A DNA stretch of 64,000 bases, from NCBI RefSeq assembly GCF_033446685.1, contig NZ_JAWQLY010000005.1, forward strand, positions 124,001-188,000, read 5' to 3'. Origin of the DNA: Modicisalibacter sp033446685. GTDB lineage: Bacteria > Pseudomonadota > Gammaproteobacteria > Pseudomonadales > Halomonadaceae. The notes beneath the pieces were generated by a model. It made no database searches, was not told the DNA's origin, and worked only from the letters and a program-made list of their open reading frames with translations. The stretch's first letter is position 1, and the number at the start of each line of letters is the position of its first letter. The position numbers and the translations under genes were made by a program. Below are positions 53,286 through 62,362 of the stretch, in pieces.

Positions 53286-53882
53286 TTTTGTACTCCTGCT
53301 GATTATCTACAGTTAAGGCTCATTCGGGCATTGGCTGCTTGACTGTGCATCCGGATTTACAACCAATGCATAGAGGAATGCGGCGCAACCAGGCACATCA
53401 ATCCACCGCAGCACACCGGTGGGCGTAACAAGTGAAAAAAGAAGATATTTTGACCACGCTACCGCCCTGGCGGTCACAAAGCTCTCCTGCCATCGTTTTT
53501 TCTTTTAATTTTCAATAAGCTGAGTGCAGAAATCCTGTGTTATGCAAGATTTCCGTTGTGTAAAGAAACGTATACTCACGCTTTCAATGTAGGCCATGCT
53601 AGTTTTTTTTAAAGACAATTACAGGGTTATTTTGCTTATAACGATCTTTTACGAGATTCTTAATGCAAGGCTTTAAACAACCATAGGCGCCGACTTATAA
53701 AACAATATTACCGTTTCTAAAAACCATGACTGGACGGCTAATAAAAACACTCATGTTAAATATTAAATAAGTCATTACAGGACAGCTCATGGCGACCTAA
53801 TACCCTAGGCGCGGGTATAAAAATCGTAATGAAGATAGGGTGTTGCGGATAAAGTGCAGGCGGAAGCTTGGCCGCTACAAAG
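53286..53882 (-). promoter_or_regulatory. AT-rich leader and promoter region of the wza operon
   Basis: About 600 bases without a gene. On the minus strand a promoter must lie within 53480-53820. The ops element is at 53455-53466, 170 bases upstream of wza. An inverted repeat (ACCGCC, two bases, GGCGGT at 53461-53474) overlaps it, and a separate hairpin ATACCC/GGGTAT sits at 53800-53818. I could not pick a trustworthy -35/-10 pair. No open frame resembles a known protein. Confidence 0.5.
53455..53466 (-). promoter_or_regulatory. ops/JUMPstart element (RfaH recruitment site)
   Basis: Exact GGCGGTAGCGTG on the wza coding strand. The context GCCAGGGCGGTAGCGTG nearly equals the end of the enterobacterial JUMPstart sequence. 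It shares 16 consecutive bases with the second copy ahead of legB. Confidence 0.9.
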
Positions 53883-53908
53883 AAAAAGGGCGCCCGATGG
53901 GCGCCCTT
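53883..53908 (-). terminator. Terminator of the sdh-suc operon
   Basis: Ten-base arms (AAGGGCGCCC and its complement) with a three-base loop, and a T-rich run on the minus strand. It begins 22 bases after the sucD stop. Confidence 0.9.
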
Positions 53909-53929
53909 GCTACTTGCGGAAGGCCAGGC

Positions 53930-54802
53930 TTACCAGCCGGTGGCTTCCTTGAGTGCGTCGCCAATTTCGGCCAGCGAACGCACGGTCTTGACGCCTGCGG
54001 CCTCGAGCGCCGCGAACTTCTCGTCCGCCGTACCCTTGCCACCGGCAATGATCGCCCCTGCGTGCCCCATGCGCTTGCCTGGAGGCGCCGTCACACCGGC
54101 AATATAGGCCACGACCGGCTTGCTGACGTTGGCCTTGATATACGTCGCGGCCTCTTCTTCGGCAGTGCCACCGATCTCGCCGATCATGACGATCGCTTCG
54201 GTCTGAGGATCCTTCTCGAACAGCTCGAGAATGTCGATGAAGTTGGAGCCCGGGATCGGGTCGCCGCCGATACCCACGCAGCTGGACTGACCGAAGCCAT
54301 GATCGGTCGTCTGCTTGACCGCTTCGTACGTCAAGGTGCCGGAGCGCGACACGATGCCCACCCGACCCGGCTGGTGGATGTGCCCCGGCATGATGCCGAT
54401 CTTGGACTCGCCCGGCGTGATCACACCGGGGCAGTTCGGCCCGATCAGGCGCACGCCCAGCTCGTCGCACTTGACCTTGACGTCGAGCATGTCGAGCGTG
54501 GGAATGCCTTCGGTGATGCATACGATCAACTTGATGCCGGCATTGGCAGCCTCGAGGATCGAGTCCTTGCAGAACGGTGCCGGGACGTAGATGACCGAGG
54601 CTTCGGCACCGGTCTTGTCGACGGCTTCCTTGACGGTATTGAACACCGGCAGGCCCAGATGCTCCTGGCCGCCCTTGCCCGGCGTCACGCCGCCGACCAT
54701 CTGCGTGCCGTAGGCGATCGCCTGTTCGGAGTGGAAGGTCCCCTGGCCACCGGTAAAGCCCTGGCAGATGACCTTGGTGTTCTTGTCGATCAGAATACTC
54801 AT
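53930..54802 (-). CDS. sucD: Succinyl-CoA ligase (ADP-forming), alpha subunit
   Basis: A 290-residue subunit that forms a heterotetramer with SucC and makes ATP from succinyl-CoA. CoA-binding Rossmann part: KVICQGFTGGQGTFHSEQAI; the phosphorylated His lies in KRMGHAGAIIAGGKG near 247, with GPNCPGVI and GIVSRSGTLTYE also conserved. The start overlaps the sucC stop by one base (TAATG). Last gene of the operon. Confidence 0.96.
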   Translation of the reverse strand: MSILIDKNTKVICQGFTGGQGTFHSEQAIAYGTQMVGGVTPGKGGQEHLGLPVFNTVKEAVDKTGAEASVIYVPAPFCKDSILEAANAGIKLIVCITEGIPTLDMLDVKVKCDELGVRLIGPNCPGVITPGESKIGIMPGHIHQPGRVGIVSRSGTLTYEAVKQTTDHGFGQSSCVGIGGDPIPGSNFIDILELFEKDPQTEAIVMIGEIGGTAEEEAATYIKANVSKPVVAYIAGVTAPPGKRMGHAGAIIAGGKGTADEKFAALEAAGVKTVRSLAEIGDALKEATGW

Positions 54803-55968
54803 TACTTGCCCTCCGCTGCTTTGACGACTTGCTGGGCCGCGTCGGTCAGGCTTTTAGCAGCGATGATGTTCAGTCCGCTGGAGGCCAGTTTCTCGGCACC
54901 CAACTCGGCGTTGTTACCTTCGAGACGCACGACGACAGGCACGTTGACCCCGACCTGCTCGACGGCTCCGATGATGCCTTCGGCAATCATGTCGCAGCGC
55001 ACGATCCCGCCGAAGATGTTGACCAGAACGGCCTTCACGGAGGTATCGGAGAGGATGATCTTGAACGCTTCGGCAACGCGCTCCTTGGTCGCACCACCGC
55101 CAACATCCAGGAAGTTCGCCGGCTGCCCGCCGCTGAGCTTGATGATGTCCATGGTGCCCATGGCCAGGCCGGCACCGTTGACCATACAGCCGATGTTGCC
55201 TTCCAGGGCTACGTAGTTGAGTTCCCATTTCTGGGCATTGGCTTCGCGCTCGTCTTCCTGTGAAGGATCGCGCATCGCCTGCAGATCGGGGTGACGGTAG
55301 AGGGCGTTGCCATCGAGGTTGATCTTGGCATCCAGGCAGTGCAGGTTGCCTTCCTCGGTGATCACCAGGGGGTTGATCTCGAGCAGTGCCAGATCCTTGT
55401 CATGGAACAGCTTGGATAGGCCCAGGAAGATCTTGGTGAACTGCTTGATCTGGTCGCCCTTGAGACCCAGCGCAAAAGCCAGTTCGCGCGCCTGGTACGG
55501 CTGCGCGCCGACCAGCGGATCGATCTCGGCCTTGAGGATCTTCTCGGGCGTTTCCTCGGCGACCTTCTCGATCTCGACGCCGCCCTCGGTCGAGGCCATG
55601 AACACCACGCGCTGGGTGCCACGGTCGACGACAGCACCCAGGTACAGTTCGGTGGCGATGTCGGTGAGGTTCTCGACCAGGATCTTGGCGACCGGCTGGC
55701 CTTTCTCGTCGGTCTGGTAGGTCACCAGGTTCTTGCCCAGCCACTGCTCGGCGAAGGCCTGGGCCTCTTCCGGGCTCTTGATCAGCTTGACACCACCGGC
55801 CTTACCGCGGCCACCGGCATGGACCTGGGCCTTGACGACCCATTTGTCGCCGCCGATCTTCTTGCACGCCTCAGCAGCTTCCTTGGGGGTGTCCACGGCG
55901 AAGCCCTTGGACACCGGCAAACCGTAATCGGCAAACAGCTGTTTGCCCTGATATTCATGAAGGTTCAT
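54802..55968 (-). CDS. sucC: Succinyl-CoA ligase, beta subunit
   Basis: A 388-residue subunit, the same length as E. coli SucC. N-terminal ATP-grasp with MNLHEYQGKQLFADYGLPVS, KAQVHAGGRGKAGGVKL and EINPLVI, and the C-terminal half with GGGATKERVAEAF and NIFGGIVRCDMIAEG. ATG at 55968 chosen because it gives the exact family N-terminus; the frame runs 17 codons further without meaning. It is 145 bases downstream of lpdA. Confidence 0.96.
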   Translation of the reverse strand: MNLHEYQGKQLFADYGLPVSKGFAVDTPKEAAEACKKIGGDKWVVKAQVHAGGRGKAGGVKLIKSPEEAQAFAEQWLGKNLVTYQTDEKGQPVAKILVENLTDIATELYLGAVVDRGTQRVVFMASTEGGVEIEKVAEETPEKILKAEIDPLVGAQPYQARELAFALGLKGDQIKQFTKIFLGLSKLFHDKDLALLEINPLVITEEGNLHCLDAKINLDGNALYRHPDLQAMRDPSQEDEREANAQKWELNYVALEGNIGCMVNGAGLAMGTMDIIKLSGGQPANFLDVGGGATKERVAEAFKIILSDTSVKAVLVNIFGGIVRCDMIAEGIIGAVEQVGVNVPVVVRLEGNNAELGAEKLASSGLNIIAAKSLTDAAQQVVKAAEGK

Positions 55969-56113
55969 CGTGTCATGCCATTGGTTGCATGTGACTCGAA
56001 CGGTGACCCGGTCGCTCATAAGGAGCTACCGGACCACCCCTTTTCGCCCGACGATTGCCGGAGCGACGCGCCTTTGGATACTCGCCAGACGCCTGCGGCA
56101 GTACGCGATCTGC

Positions 56114-57553
56114 TTACTTGCGCTTCTTGCGGTTGGCCATGTGAATCGCGTGGCCATCCACCGCCAGGGCGGCTTCGTGGATCGCCTCCGAGGTGGTCGG
56201 GTGCGCATAGCAGGTCAATGCCAGGTCTTCGGCGCTGGAGCCGAATTCCATGGCGATCACACCCTGAGCGATCAGCTCGCCGGCGTGCTGGCTGACGATA
56301 TGCACGCCGAGGATGCGATCGGTTTCGGCATCCGCAATGACCTTGGCCATGCCTTCGGAAGCGTTGTTGGCGAGTGCCCGGCCATTGGCCGAGAACGGGA
56401 AGGAACCCGTCTTGACCTCGATGCCTTCGGCCTTGGCCTGCTGCTCGTTCATGCCGACCCAGGCGACTTCCGGAGAGGTGTAGATGACGGACGGGATGGC
56501 GTCGTAGTTCATCTCGGCCTTATGGCCGGCGATGATGTCGGCCACCATGACACCCTCTTCGGAAGCCTTGTGGGCGAGCATCTGGCCGCGTACGCAGTCA
56601 CCGATCGCGTAGACGTTGGGCACGCTGGTACGGCACTGATCGTCGACGAAGATGAAGCCCCGCTCATCGAGCTTGACTCCGGCGTCGTCGTCGAGAATGC
56701 CCTGGGTGTACGGGCGGCGGCCGACACAGACGATCACCTTGTCGAAGGTCTGCTCCTGCTCGCCTTCGCTGTCGGTGTACTTGATGACGACTTCGTCATC
56801 CTTGATCTCGGAGCCGGTGACGCGTGCGCTCAGCTTGATGTCCAGCCCCTGCTTGACGAGCAGCTTCTGGGTCTCCTTGGCGATCGCCTGATCGACCATC
56901 GGCAGGAAACTGTCCATCGCCTCGAGCATGGTGACTTCGCTGCCCATGCGGCTCCACACGCTGCCCAGCTCGAGCCCGATGACACCGGCCCCGATCACGC
57001 CCAGACGCTTGGGCGCCTCGGTGAATTCCAGCGCACCGGCGGAATCGACGATCAACCCTTCGGTCAGCGGCGTCGGCGGAATCTCGACCGGCACGGAGCC
57101 GGAAGCGATGACGATATTGTCGGCCTCATAGGTCGACTTCTCGCCATCTTGGCCGGTCACTTCGACCTTGCTGTTGGAAAGCACCTTGCCGGTGCCTTCC
57201 AGGGCCGTCACGCCATTGGCCTTGAACAGCGCACTGATGCCGCCGACGTTCTTGGCGATGACGCTTTCCTTGAACTCGAGCATCTTGGTGATGTTGGCGG
57301 AAACATCGCCCACTTCGATGCCGATTTCGGCGTAATGGTCGCGGGCCTCGACGAACTTGTGCGAAGTCTCGAGCAGCGCCTTGGAAGGAATGCAGCCCAC
57401 ATTCAGGCAGGTACCGCCGTGCACGGTCTTGCCTTGCTTGTTGACCCACTTCTCGACACAGGCGGTCTTGAGGCCCAGTTGGGCGGCACGGATGGCGGCC
57501 ACGTAGCCCCCGGGGCCCGCACCGATGACGATCACATCAAATTTATCGGCCAT
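56114..57553 (-). CDS. lpdA: Dihydrolipoyl dehydrogenase (E3)
   Basis: A 479-residue FAD disulfide oxidoreductase. FAD motif VIVIGAGPGGYVAAI; redox pair Cys49/Cys54 in GGTCLNVGCIPSK; NAD motif LGVIGAGVIGLELGSVW; catalytic His451-Glu456 in AHPTTSEAIHEA. It reoxidises the lipoyl groups of SucB. Its location inside the suc operon follows the Pseudomonas/Halomonas order and differs from E. coli. The C-terminus is Lys/Arg-rich. Confidence 0.96.
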   Translation of the reverse strand: MADKFDVIVIGAGPGGYVAAIRAAQLGLKTACVEKWVNKQGKTVHGGTCLNVGCIPSKALLETSHKFVEARDHYAEIGIEVGDVSANITKMLEFKESVIAKNVGGISALFKANGVTALEGTGKVLSNSKVEVTGQDGEKSTYEADNIVIASGSVPVEIPPTPLTEGLIVDSAGALEFTEAPKRLGVIGAGVIGLELGSVWSRMGSEVTMLEAMDSFLPMVDQAIAKETQKLLVKQGLDIKLSARVTGSEIKDDEVVIKYTDSEGEQEQTFDKVIVCVGRRPYTQGILDDDAGVKLDERGFIFVDDQCRTSVPNVYAIGDCVRGQMLAHKASEEGVMVADIIAGHKAEMNYDAIPSVIYTSPEVAWVGMNEQQAKAEGIEVKTGSFPFSANGRALANNASEGMAKVIADAETDRILGVHIVSQHAGELIAQGVIAMEFGSSAEDLALTCYAHPTTSEAIHEAALAVDGHAIHMANRKKRK

Positions 57554-57642
57554 GTACTCTTCCTGTTCGGTCTACGGTTTTCTGAAATCTGGCTGAACAG
57601 CGCGCACCGTCCGTCAGATAAACCTGTTGGCTTGGCGGCGAA

Positions 57643-59241
57643 TCACACGTCCAATAGCAGGCGTGCCGGATCCTCGAGCAGTTCCTTGATGGTCACCAGG
57701 AACTGCACCGCATCCTTGCCGTCGATCATACGGTGGTCGTAGGACACGGCCAGGTACATCATCGGACGTATCTCGACCTTGCCATTGACCGCCATGGGGC
57801 GCTCCTGGATCTTGTGCATGCCCAGGATCGCGGTCTGCGGCGGATTGATGATTGGCGTCGACATCAGTGAGCCGAAGATACCGCCGTTGGTGATGGTGAA
57901 CGTACCACCCTGCATTTCATCGATGCCGAGCTTGCCAGCCCGCGCACGCTTGCCGAAGTCGACGATGGTCTTCTCGACGTCGGCGATCTTCATGCTGTCG
58001 GTGTCGCGCAGCACCGGCACTACCAGGCCGCGGTCGGTGGATACCGCCACGCCGATGTCCTGATAGCCGTGATAGACGATGTCGGTTCCGTCGATCGAGG
58101 CATTGACGTCCGGGAAGCGCTTGAGCGCTTCGCTCGCCGCTTTGACGAAGAAGCCCATGAAGCCGAGCTTGGTGTCATGTGCCTTGAGGAAGGTGTCCTT
58201 GTACTGGGCGCGCAGAGCCATCACCGCGCTCATGTCCACCTCGTTGTAGGTGGTCAGCATGGCCGCCGTCTGCTGGGCCTGGACCAGACGCTTGGCGATG
58301 GTCTGACGCAGCCGGCTCATCGGTACGCGCTTCTCGGGGCGCTCGCCTTCCACGGCCGGAGCCGCAGCGGTCGCCGCTGCCTTGGTGGTGTCACCGCCGG
58401 CCGGCTTGTCGGCGGCCTTCTTGGCGCTGCCTTCCTTGACGGCCTTCTGAACGTCTTCCTTGAGGATGCGTCCGCCCTTGCCGGTGCCTTCGATCTTGTT
58501 GGCGTCGAGATCGTGCTCGGCGACCAGCTTGCGCGCCGCCGGGGCTAGAATCTTGTCGCCGACCTTCTCGTCGCTGTCCGTCTCGTCCTTCGACTCGCTC
58601 GACTCGGTCTTGGCTTCGCCGCCGTTGTCTCCCTCGCCGCCGGCGCCTTCGGCAAAGATCGCCAGCAGGGCCTCGGATTCGACCTGCTCGCCTTCCTCGG
58701 CCTTGATTTCGGAAAGCGCGCCATCGGCCGGAGCGACCACTTCGAGCACCACCTTGTCGGTCTCGATGTCGACCAGCACCTCGTCACGCTTGACCGCTTC
58801 GCCGACCTTCTTGTGCCAGGTCGCCACGGTGCCTTCCTGTACGGACTCGGGGAAGGACGGGGCCTTGACGTCATGCTTCTTGCCCGAGGCGGCCGGCTTG
58901 TCGGCCTTCTTCTCGGACTTGCCCTCGTCCTGCTTCTCTGCCTTGGCGTCCGCCTGCTTCTCCTCGGACTTGGCATCCGCCTTGTCGTCGGCGGCTTTTT
59001 CCTGAGCCTCGCCGAGCATGCCCAGAACCTGCTCGGAATCGCAGGTCTCGCCTTCTTCGACCTTGATCTCTGACAGCGTGCCGGCTTCCGGCGCCACCAC
59101 CTCGAGGACGACCTTGTCGGTCTCGATTTCGACGATCAGTTCGTCACGCTCGACACTGTCGCCGGGCTTCTTGTGCCAGGTGGCAACCGTGCCTTCGGCA
59201 ACGGATTCCGGAAAACTGGGCGCTTTGATCTCGGTAGCCAT
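57643..59241 (-). CDS. sucB: 2-Oxoglutarate dehydrogenase E2, dihydrolipoyl succinyltransferase
   Basis: A 532-residue E2. Two lipoyl domains are present: ~1-77 and ~125-200, each with the lipoylated Lys in ETDKVVLEV. They are joined by Ala/Lys/Glu-rich linkers. The subunit-binding domain (ILAPAARKLVAEHDLD, GGRILKEDV) is near 235-270 and the catalytic domain runs to the end with SYDHRMIDGKDAV. E. coli E2o has one lipoyl domain, so the second is an addition; the C-terminal domain marks it as succinyl- rather than acetyltransferase. It lies between sucA (43 bases) and lpdA. Confidence 0.94.
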   Translation of the reverse strand: MATEIKAPSFPESVAEGTVATWHKKPGDSVERDELIVEIETDKVVLEVVAPEAGTLSEIKVEEGETCDSEQVLGMLGEAQEKAADDKADAKSEEKQADAKAEKQDEGKSEKKADKPAASGKKHDVKAPSFPESVQEGTVATWHKKVGEAVKRDEVLVDIETDKVVLEVVAPADGALSEIKAEEGEQVESEALLAIFAEGAGGEGDNGGEAKTESSESKDETDSDEKVGDKILAPAARKLVAEHDLDANKIEGTGKGGRILKEDVQKAVKEGSAKKAADKPAGGDTTKAAATAAAPAVEGERPEKRVPMSRLRQTIAKRLVQAQQTAAMLTTYNEVDMSAVMALRAQYKDTFLKAHDTKLGFMGFFVKAASEALKRFPDVNASIDGTDIVYHGYQDIGVAVSTDRGLVVPVLRDTDSMKIADVEKTIVDFGKRARAGKLGIDEMQGGTFTITNGGIFGSLMSTPIINPPQTAILGMHKIQERPMAVNGKVEIRPMMYLAVSYDHRMIDGKDAVQFLVTIKELLEDPARLLLDV

Positions 59242-59284
59242 TTGGTTTCCTTAGTGTGTTCTCTCTCGTCCCGGTGACGATGCC

Positions 59285-62119
59285 TCAGGCATTGAAGGCG
59301 TCGTTCACCAGCTGGCGCTGTTGTTCAACGTGCACGGACATGTAGCCGGCAGCCGGGGCGGCGGATGCCGGCCGTCCGGCAAACTTGAGCTCGCGCCCCA
59401 GCCCTTCACCGATCATGTCGGCGACCACGCGCATGTGATGCTGGCTCTGGTACCAGGCGCCCTGGTTGAGCGGCTCTTCCTGGCACCAGATGACCTGCTC
59501 GAGGTTGCCGTAGCCCTTGAGTGCCTCGTAGAGCTCCTCCTTGGGGAAGGGATAGAGCTGTTCGATGCGCACGACGGCCGTATCTTCGCGCTCGTTCTCG
59601 CTGCGATAGGCGGCCAGATCGTAGTAGACCTTGCCGGCACACAGCACCACTCGCTTGACCTTGTCGGCCTCGAGCTTGCCCTGGTCGGCCAGCACCATGT
59701 TGAAGCGTCCGTTGGCCAGTTCCTCCAGCGTAGAAGTCGCTTCCTTGTGGCGCAGCAGACTCTTCGGTGACATCACGATCAACGGCTTGCGCAGCGGACG
59801 AATAACCTGGCGACGCAGCAGGTGGAAGATCTGCGCCGGCGTGGTCGGCACGCAGACCTGCATGTTGTGCTCGGCACACAGCTGCAGGAAGCGCTCGAGG
59901 CGAGCGGAGGAGTGCTCCGGGCCCTGGCCCTCGTAGCCGTGCGGCAGCAGCATGGTCAACCCGCACAACCGGCCCCACTTCGATTCGCCCGACGAGATGA
60001 ACTGGTCGACCACGACCTGCGCACCGTTGAAGAAGTCGCCGAACTGGGCTTCCCAGATCACCAGCGCATTGGGCATGGTCGTGGCGTAGCCGTACTCGAA
60101 GGCCACCACCGCCTCTTCCGAGAGATAGGAATCGCGGATGGTGAAACGTGGCTGCCCGTCGCGAATATGCTCGAGCGGCACATAGGTGGTGCCATCCTTC
60201 TGGTTGTGCACCACCGCATGGCGGTGTGAGAAGGTGCCGCGTCCACTGTCCTGACCGGTCAGACGTACCGGATGGCCCTGATCAAGCAGCGTGGCATAAG
60301 CCAGCGTCTCGGCGAAGCCCCAGTTGAGCGCCATGCCGCCGGCCAGCATCTTGCGCCGGTCCTCGTATATCTTCGCCACCTGGCGCTGCATCTGCACGCC
60401 ATCGGGCACTTCGCACATGCGCGCGGCAAGTTGCTGCATGTGCTTCATGTCCATCGAGGTGTCGGCATCGCCGGTCCACTCGTGGCCCAGGTACGGCGTC
60501 CAGTCGACGAACAGCTCCTTGTTGGGCTGCTTGACCAGCGCGTTGGCCACATGGTTGCCGGCCGCCAGATCCTCGCGATATTTCTCGGAAAGCGCCTTGG
60601 CCTGGTCCTCGTCGAGCAGCCCCTCCTCGATCAAGCGCTGCGCGTAGAGCGCCCGCGATGTCTTATGCGACTTGATCTTGTGATACATCATCGGCTGGGT
60701 ACCGGACGGCTCGTCGGCCTCGTTGTGGCCGCGGCGGCGATAGCAGACCAGATCGATGACGACATCCTTGTGGAACTGCTGACGATAGTCGAGCGCCACC
60801 TGGGTGGCGTGAATGACCGCGTCGGCGTCGTCGCCGTTGACGTGGAAGATCGGCGCCTGAACCATCTTGGCGATATCGGTGCAGTACTCGGTCGAACGCG
60901 TGTCCTGCGGATGCGAGGTCGTGAAGCCAACCTGGTTGTTGATCACGATGTGCAGCGTGCCACCGGTCTTGTAGGCACGGGTCTGCGACATCTGGAAGGT
61001 TTCCATGACCACGCCCTGCCCGGCCATGGCCGCATCGCCGTGGACGTTGATCGGCAGCACCTTGTCGCCCTCAACATCGTTGCGACGGTCTTGGCGGGCG
61101 CGTACCGAGCCCTCGACCACCGGCGCGACGATCTCCAGGTGCGACGGGTTGAAAGCCAGTGCCAGATGCACCTCGCCGCCCGGGGTCATCACGTTGGAAC
61201 TGAAGCCCTGATGATACTTGACGTCGCCGGAGCCCTTCTCGATGACCTTCTTGCCGTCAAATTCGTCGATCAGCTCCGAGGGACTCTTGCCGAGGATATT
61301 GACCAACAGGTTGAGGCGGCCACGGTGGGCCATGCCGATGACCATTTCCTTGGTACCGTAACCACCGCCACGCTGAATGATCTCGTCCATCATCGGGATG
61401 AACGTCTCGCCCCCCTCCAGGCCGAAGCGCTTGGTGCCCGGGTACTTGGACGCCAGGTAGTTTTCCAGTCCTTCGGCGGCGGTCAGGCGCTCGAGCATGT
61501 GCATGCGTACGTCGTCGCTGAACTTCGGCTTGGAGCGTACCGACTCGAAACGCTGCTGCAGCCAGCGCTTCTCTTCCGTGTCGACGATGTGCATGAACTC
61601 GCAGCCGATGCTGCGGCAGTAGGTCTTCTCCAGCGCATCGACGATTTCCTTGAGCGGCGCCGTATCCTTGCCCAGAAACAGCGACCCGGTCTGGAACTCG
61701 GTGTCCATGTCGGCCTGGGACAGCTGATGGAAGGACAGCTCGAGATCGGGCACCGGGGTAGGATTGCGCAGTCCGAGCGGATCGATATCGGCTTTCTGAT
61801 GACCGCGAAAGCGATAGGCGTTGATCAACTGCAGGACCTTGACCTGCTTCTTGTTCTCGCCACTGTCGACGGCGGCGACAGGCGCTGCGCCGCGTCGGCT
61901 TTGCGCCAACTGGTAGAACTGGTCGCGGATCGGACTGAGGGGAATATCTTGAGAGGGACTGCCTTCCGGGCGCGGTAACTTGTCGAAGTAGTTACGCCAT
62001 TCATCCGGAACTGCATTGGGATCGACGAGGTACTGTTCGTAGAGCGCTTCAACATAGTGAGCGTTGCCGCCGCTCACATGCGAAGTGCGCCACATCAACT
62101 CCATAATGCCTTCTTGCAT
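59285..62119 (-). CDS. sucA: 2-Oxoglutarate dehydrogenase E1
   Basis: A 944-residue thiamine-diphosphate E1. Visible: the N-terminal YVEALYEQYLVDPNAVPDEW, GMAHRGRLNLLVNILGK, the TPP/Mg motif HGDAAMAGQGVVMET with NNQVGFTTS, and GQDSGRGTFSHRHAV near the active site. Length agrees with the family. The ATG at 62119 is kept; a second ATG at 62104, with AAGG upstream, is also possible. It begins 243 bases after sdhB. Confidence 0.96.
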   Translation of the reverse strand: MQEGIMELMWRTSHVSGGNAHYVEALYEQYLVDPNAVPDEWRNYFDKLPRPEGSPSQDIPLSPIRDQFYQLAQSRRGAAPVAAVDSGENKKQVKVLQLINAYRFRGHQKADIDPLGLRNPTPVPDLELSFHQLSQADMDTEFQTGSLFLGKDTAPLKEIVDALEKTYCRSIGCEFMHIVDTEEKRWLQQRFESVRSKPKFSDDVRMHMLERLTAAEGLENYLASKYPGTKRFGLEGGETFIPMMDEIIQRGGGYGTKEMVIGMAHRGRLNLLVNILGKSPSELIDEFDGKKVIEKGSGDVKYHQGFSSNVMTPGGEVHLALAFNPSHLEIVAPVVEGSVRARQDRRNDVEGDKVLPINVHGDAAMAGQGVVMETFQMSQTRAYKTGGTLHIVINNQVGFTTSHPQDTRSTEYCTDIAKMVQAPIFHVNGDDADAVIHATQVALDYRQQFHKDVVIDLVCYRRRGHNEADEPSGTQPMMYHKIKSHKTSRALYAQRLIEEGLLDEDQAKALSEKYREDLAAGNHVANALVKQPNKELFVDWTPYLGHEWTGDADTSMDMKHMQQLAARMCEVPDGVQMQRQVAKIYEDRRKMLAGGMALNWGFAETLAYATLLDQGHPVRLTGQDSGRGTFSHRHAVVHNQKDGTTYVPLEHIRDGQPRFTIRDSYLSEEAVVAFEYGYATTMPNALVIWEAQFGDFFNGAQVVVDQFISSGESKWGRLCGLTMLLPHGYEGQGPEHSSARLERFLQLCAEHNMQVCVPTTPAQIFHLLRRQVIRPLRKPLIVMSPKSLLRHKEATSTLEELANGRFNMVLADQGKLEADKVKRVVLCAGKVYYDLAAYRSENEREDTAVVRIEQLYPFPKEELYEALKGYGNLEQVIWCQEEPLNQGAWYQSQHHMRVVADMIGEGLGRELKFAGRPASAAPAAGYMSVHVEQQRQLVNDAFNA

Positions 62120-62362
62120 CTCTAGGTCACCCTGCGCTGATGGGGTGTTGTCGGCGCCGCATGCGATAACGCTCCGGCGTCACTCATTGCTCACTACTCA
62201 TTACTTAGGGTAGCCGGGGCGGCGCCCACGCAATTCGGCGGCCGTGATCGTCAAGAGCCGGTGCCCCAGGGCACCGGCTCTTGACGCTTGGGCCGGCTCT
62301 ACCCGCGGCACGCAACCCCGGGTAGGAACGGGGACCAATGATAACAAGTCACCCGTTCCGAT
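62120..62362 (-). other. sdhB-sucA spacer with a 15-base hairpin
   Basis: No gene. A perfect inverted repeat, arms TCAAGAGCCGGTGCC and its complement with a four-base loop, lies at 62251-62284. No T-run follows on either side, so it is not a standard terminator. It may stabilise or process the sdh-suc mRNA, as REP-type elements do there in E. coli. A short stretch at 62181-62204 repeats CACT/CATT words. Confidence 0.6.

Noticed and set aside
55970..57742. 590-codon plus-strand frame opposite lpdA
   Set aside because: Shadow of lpdA, which has all catalytic residues.
60272..61978. 568-codon plus-strand frame opposite sucA
   Set aside because: Shadow of sucA; no domain, no ribosome site.
62251..62284. 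Rho-independent terminator between sdhB and sucA
   Set aside because: Strong stem but no T-run on either strand; sucA likely stays in the same transcript.
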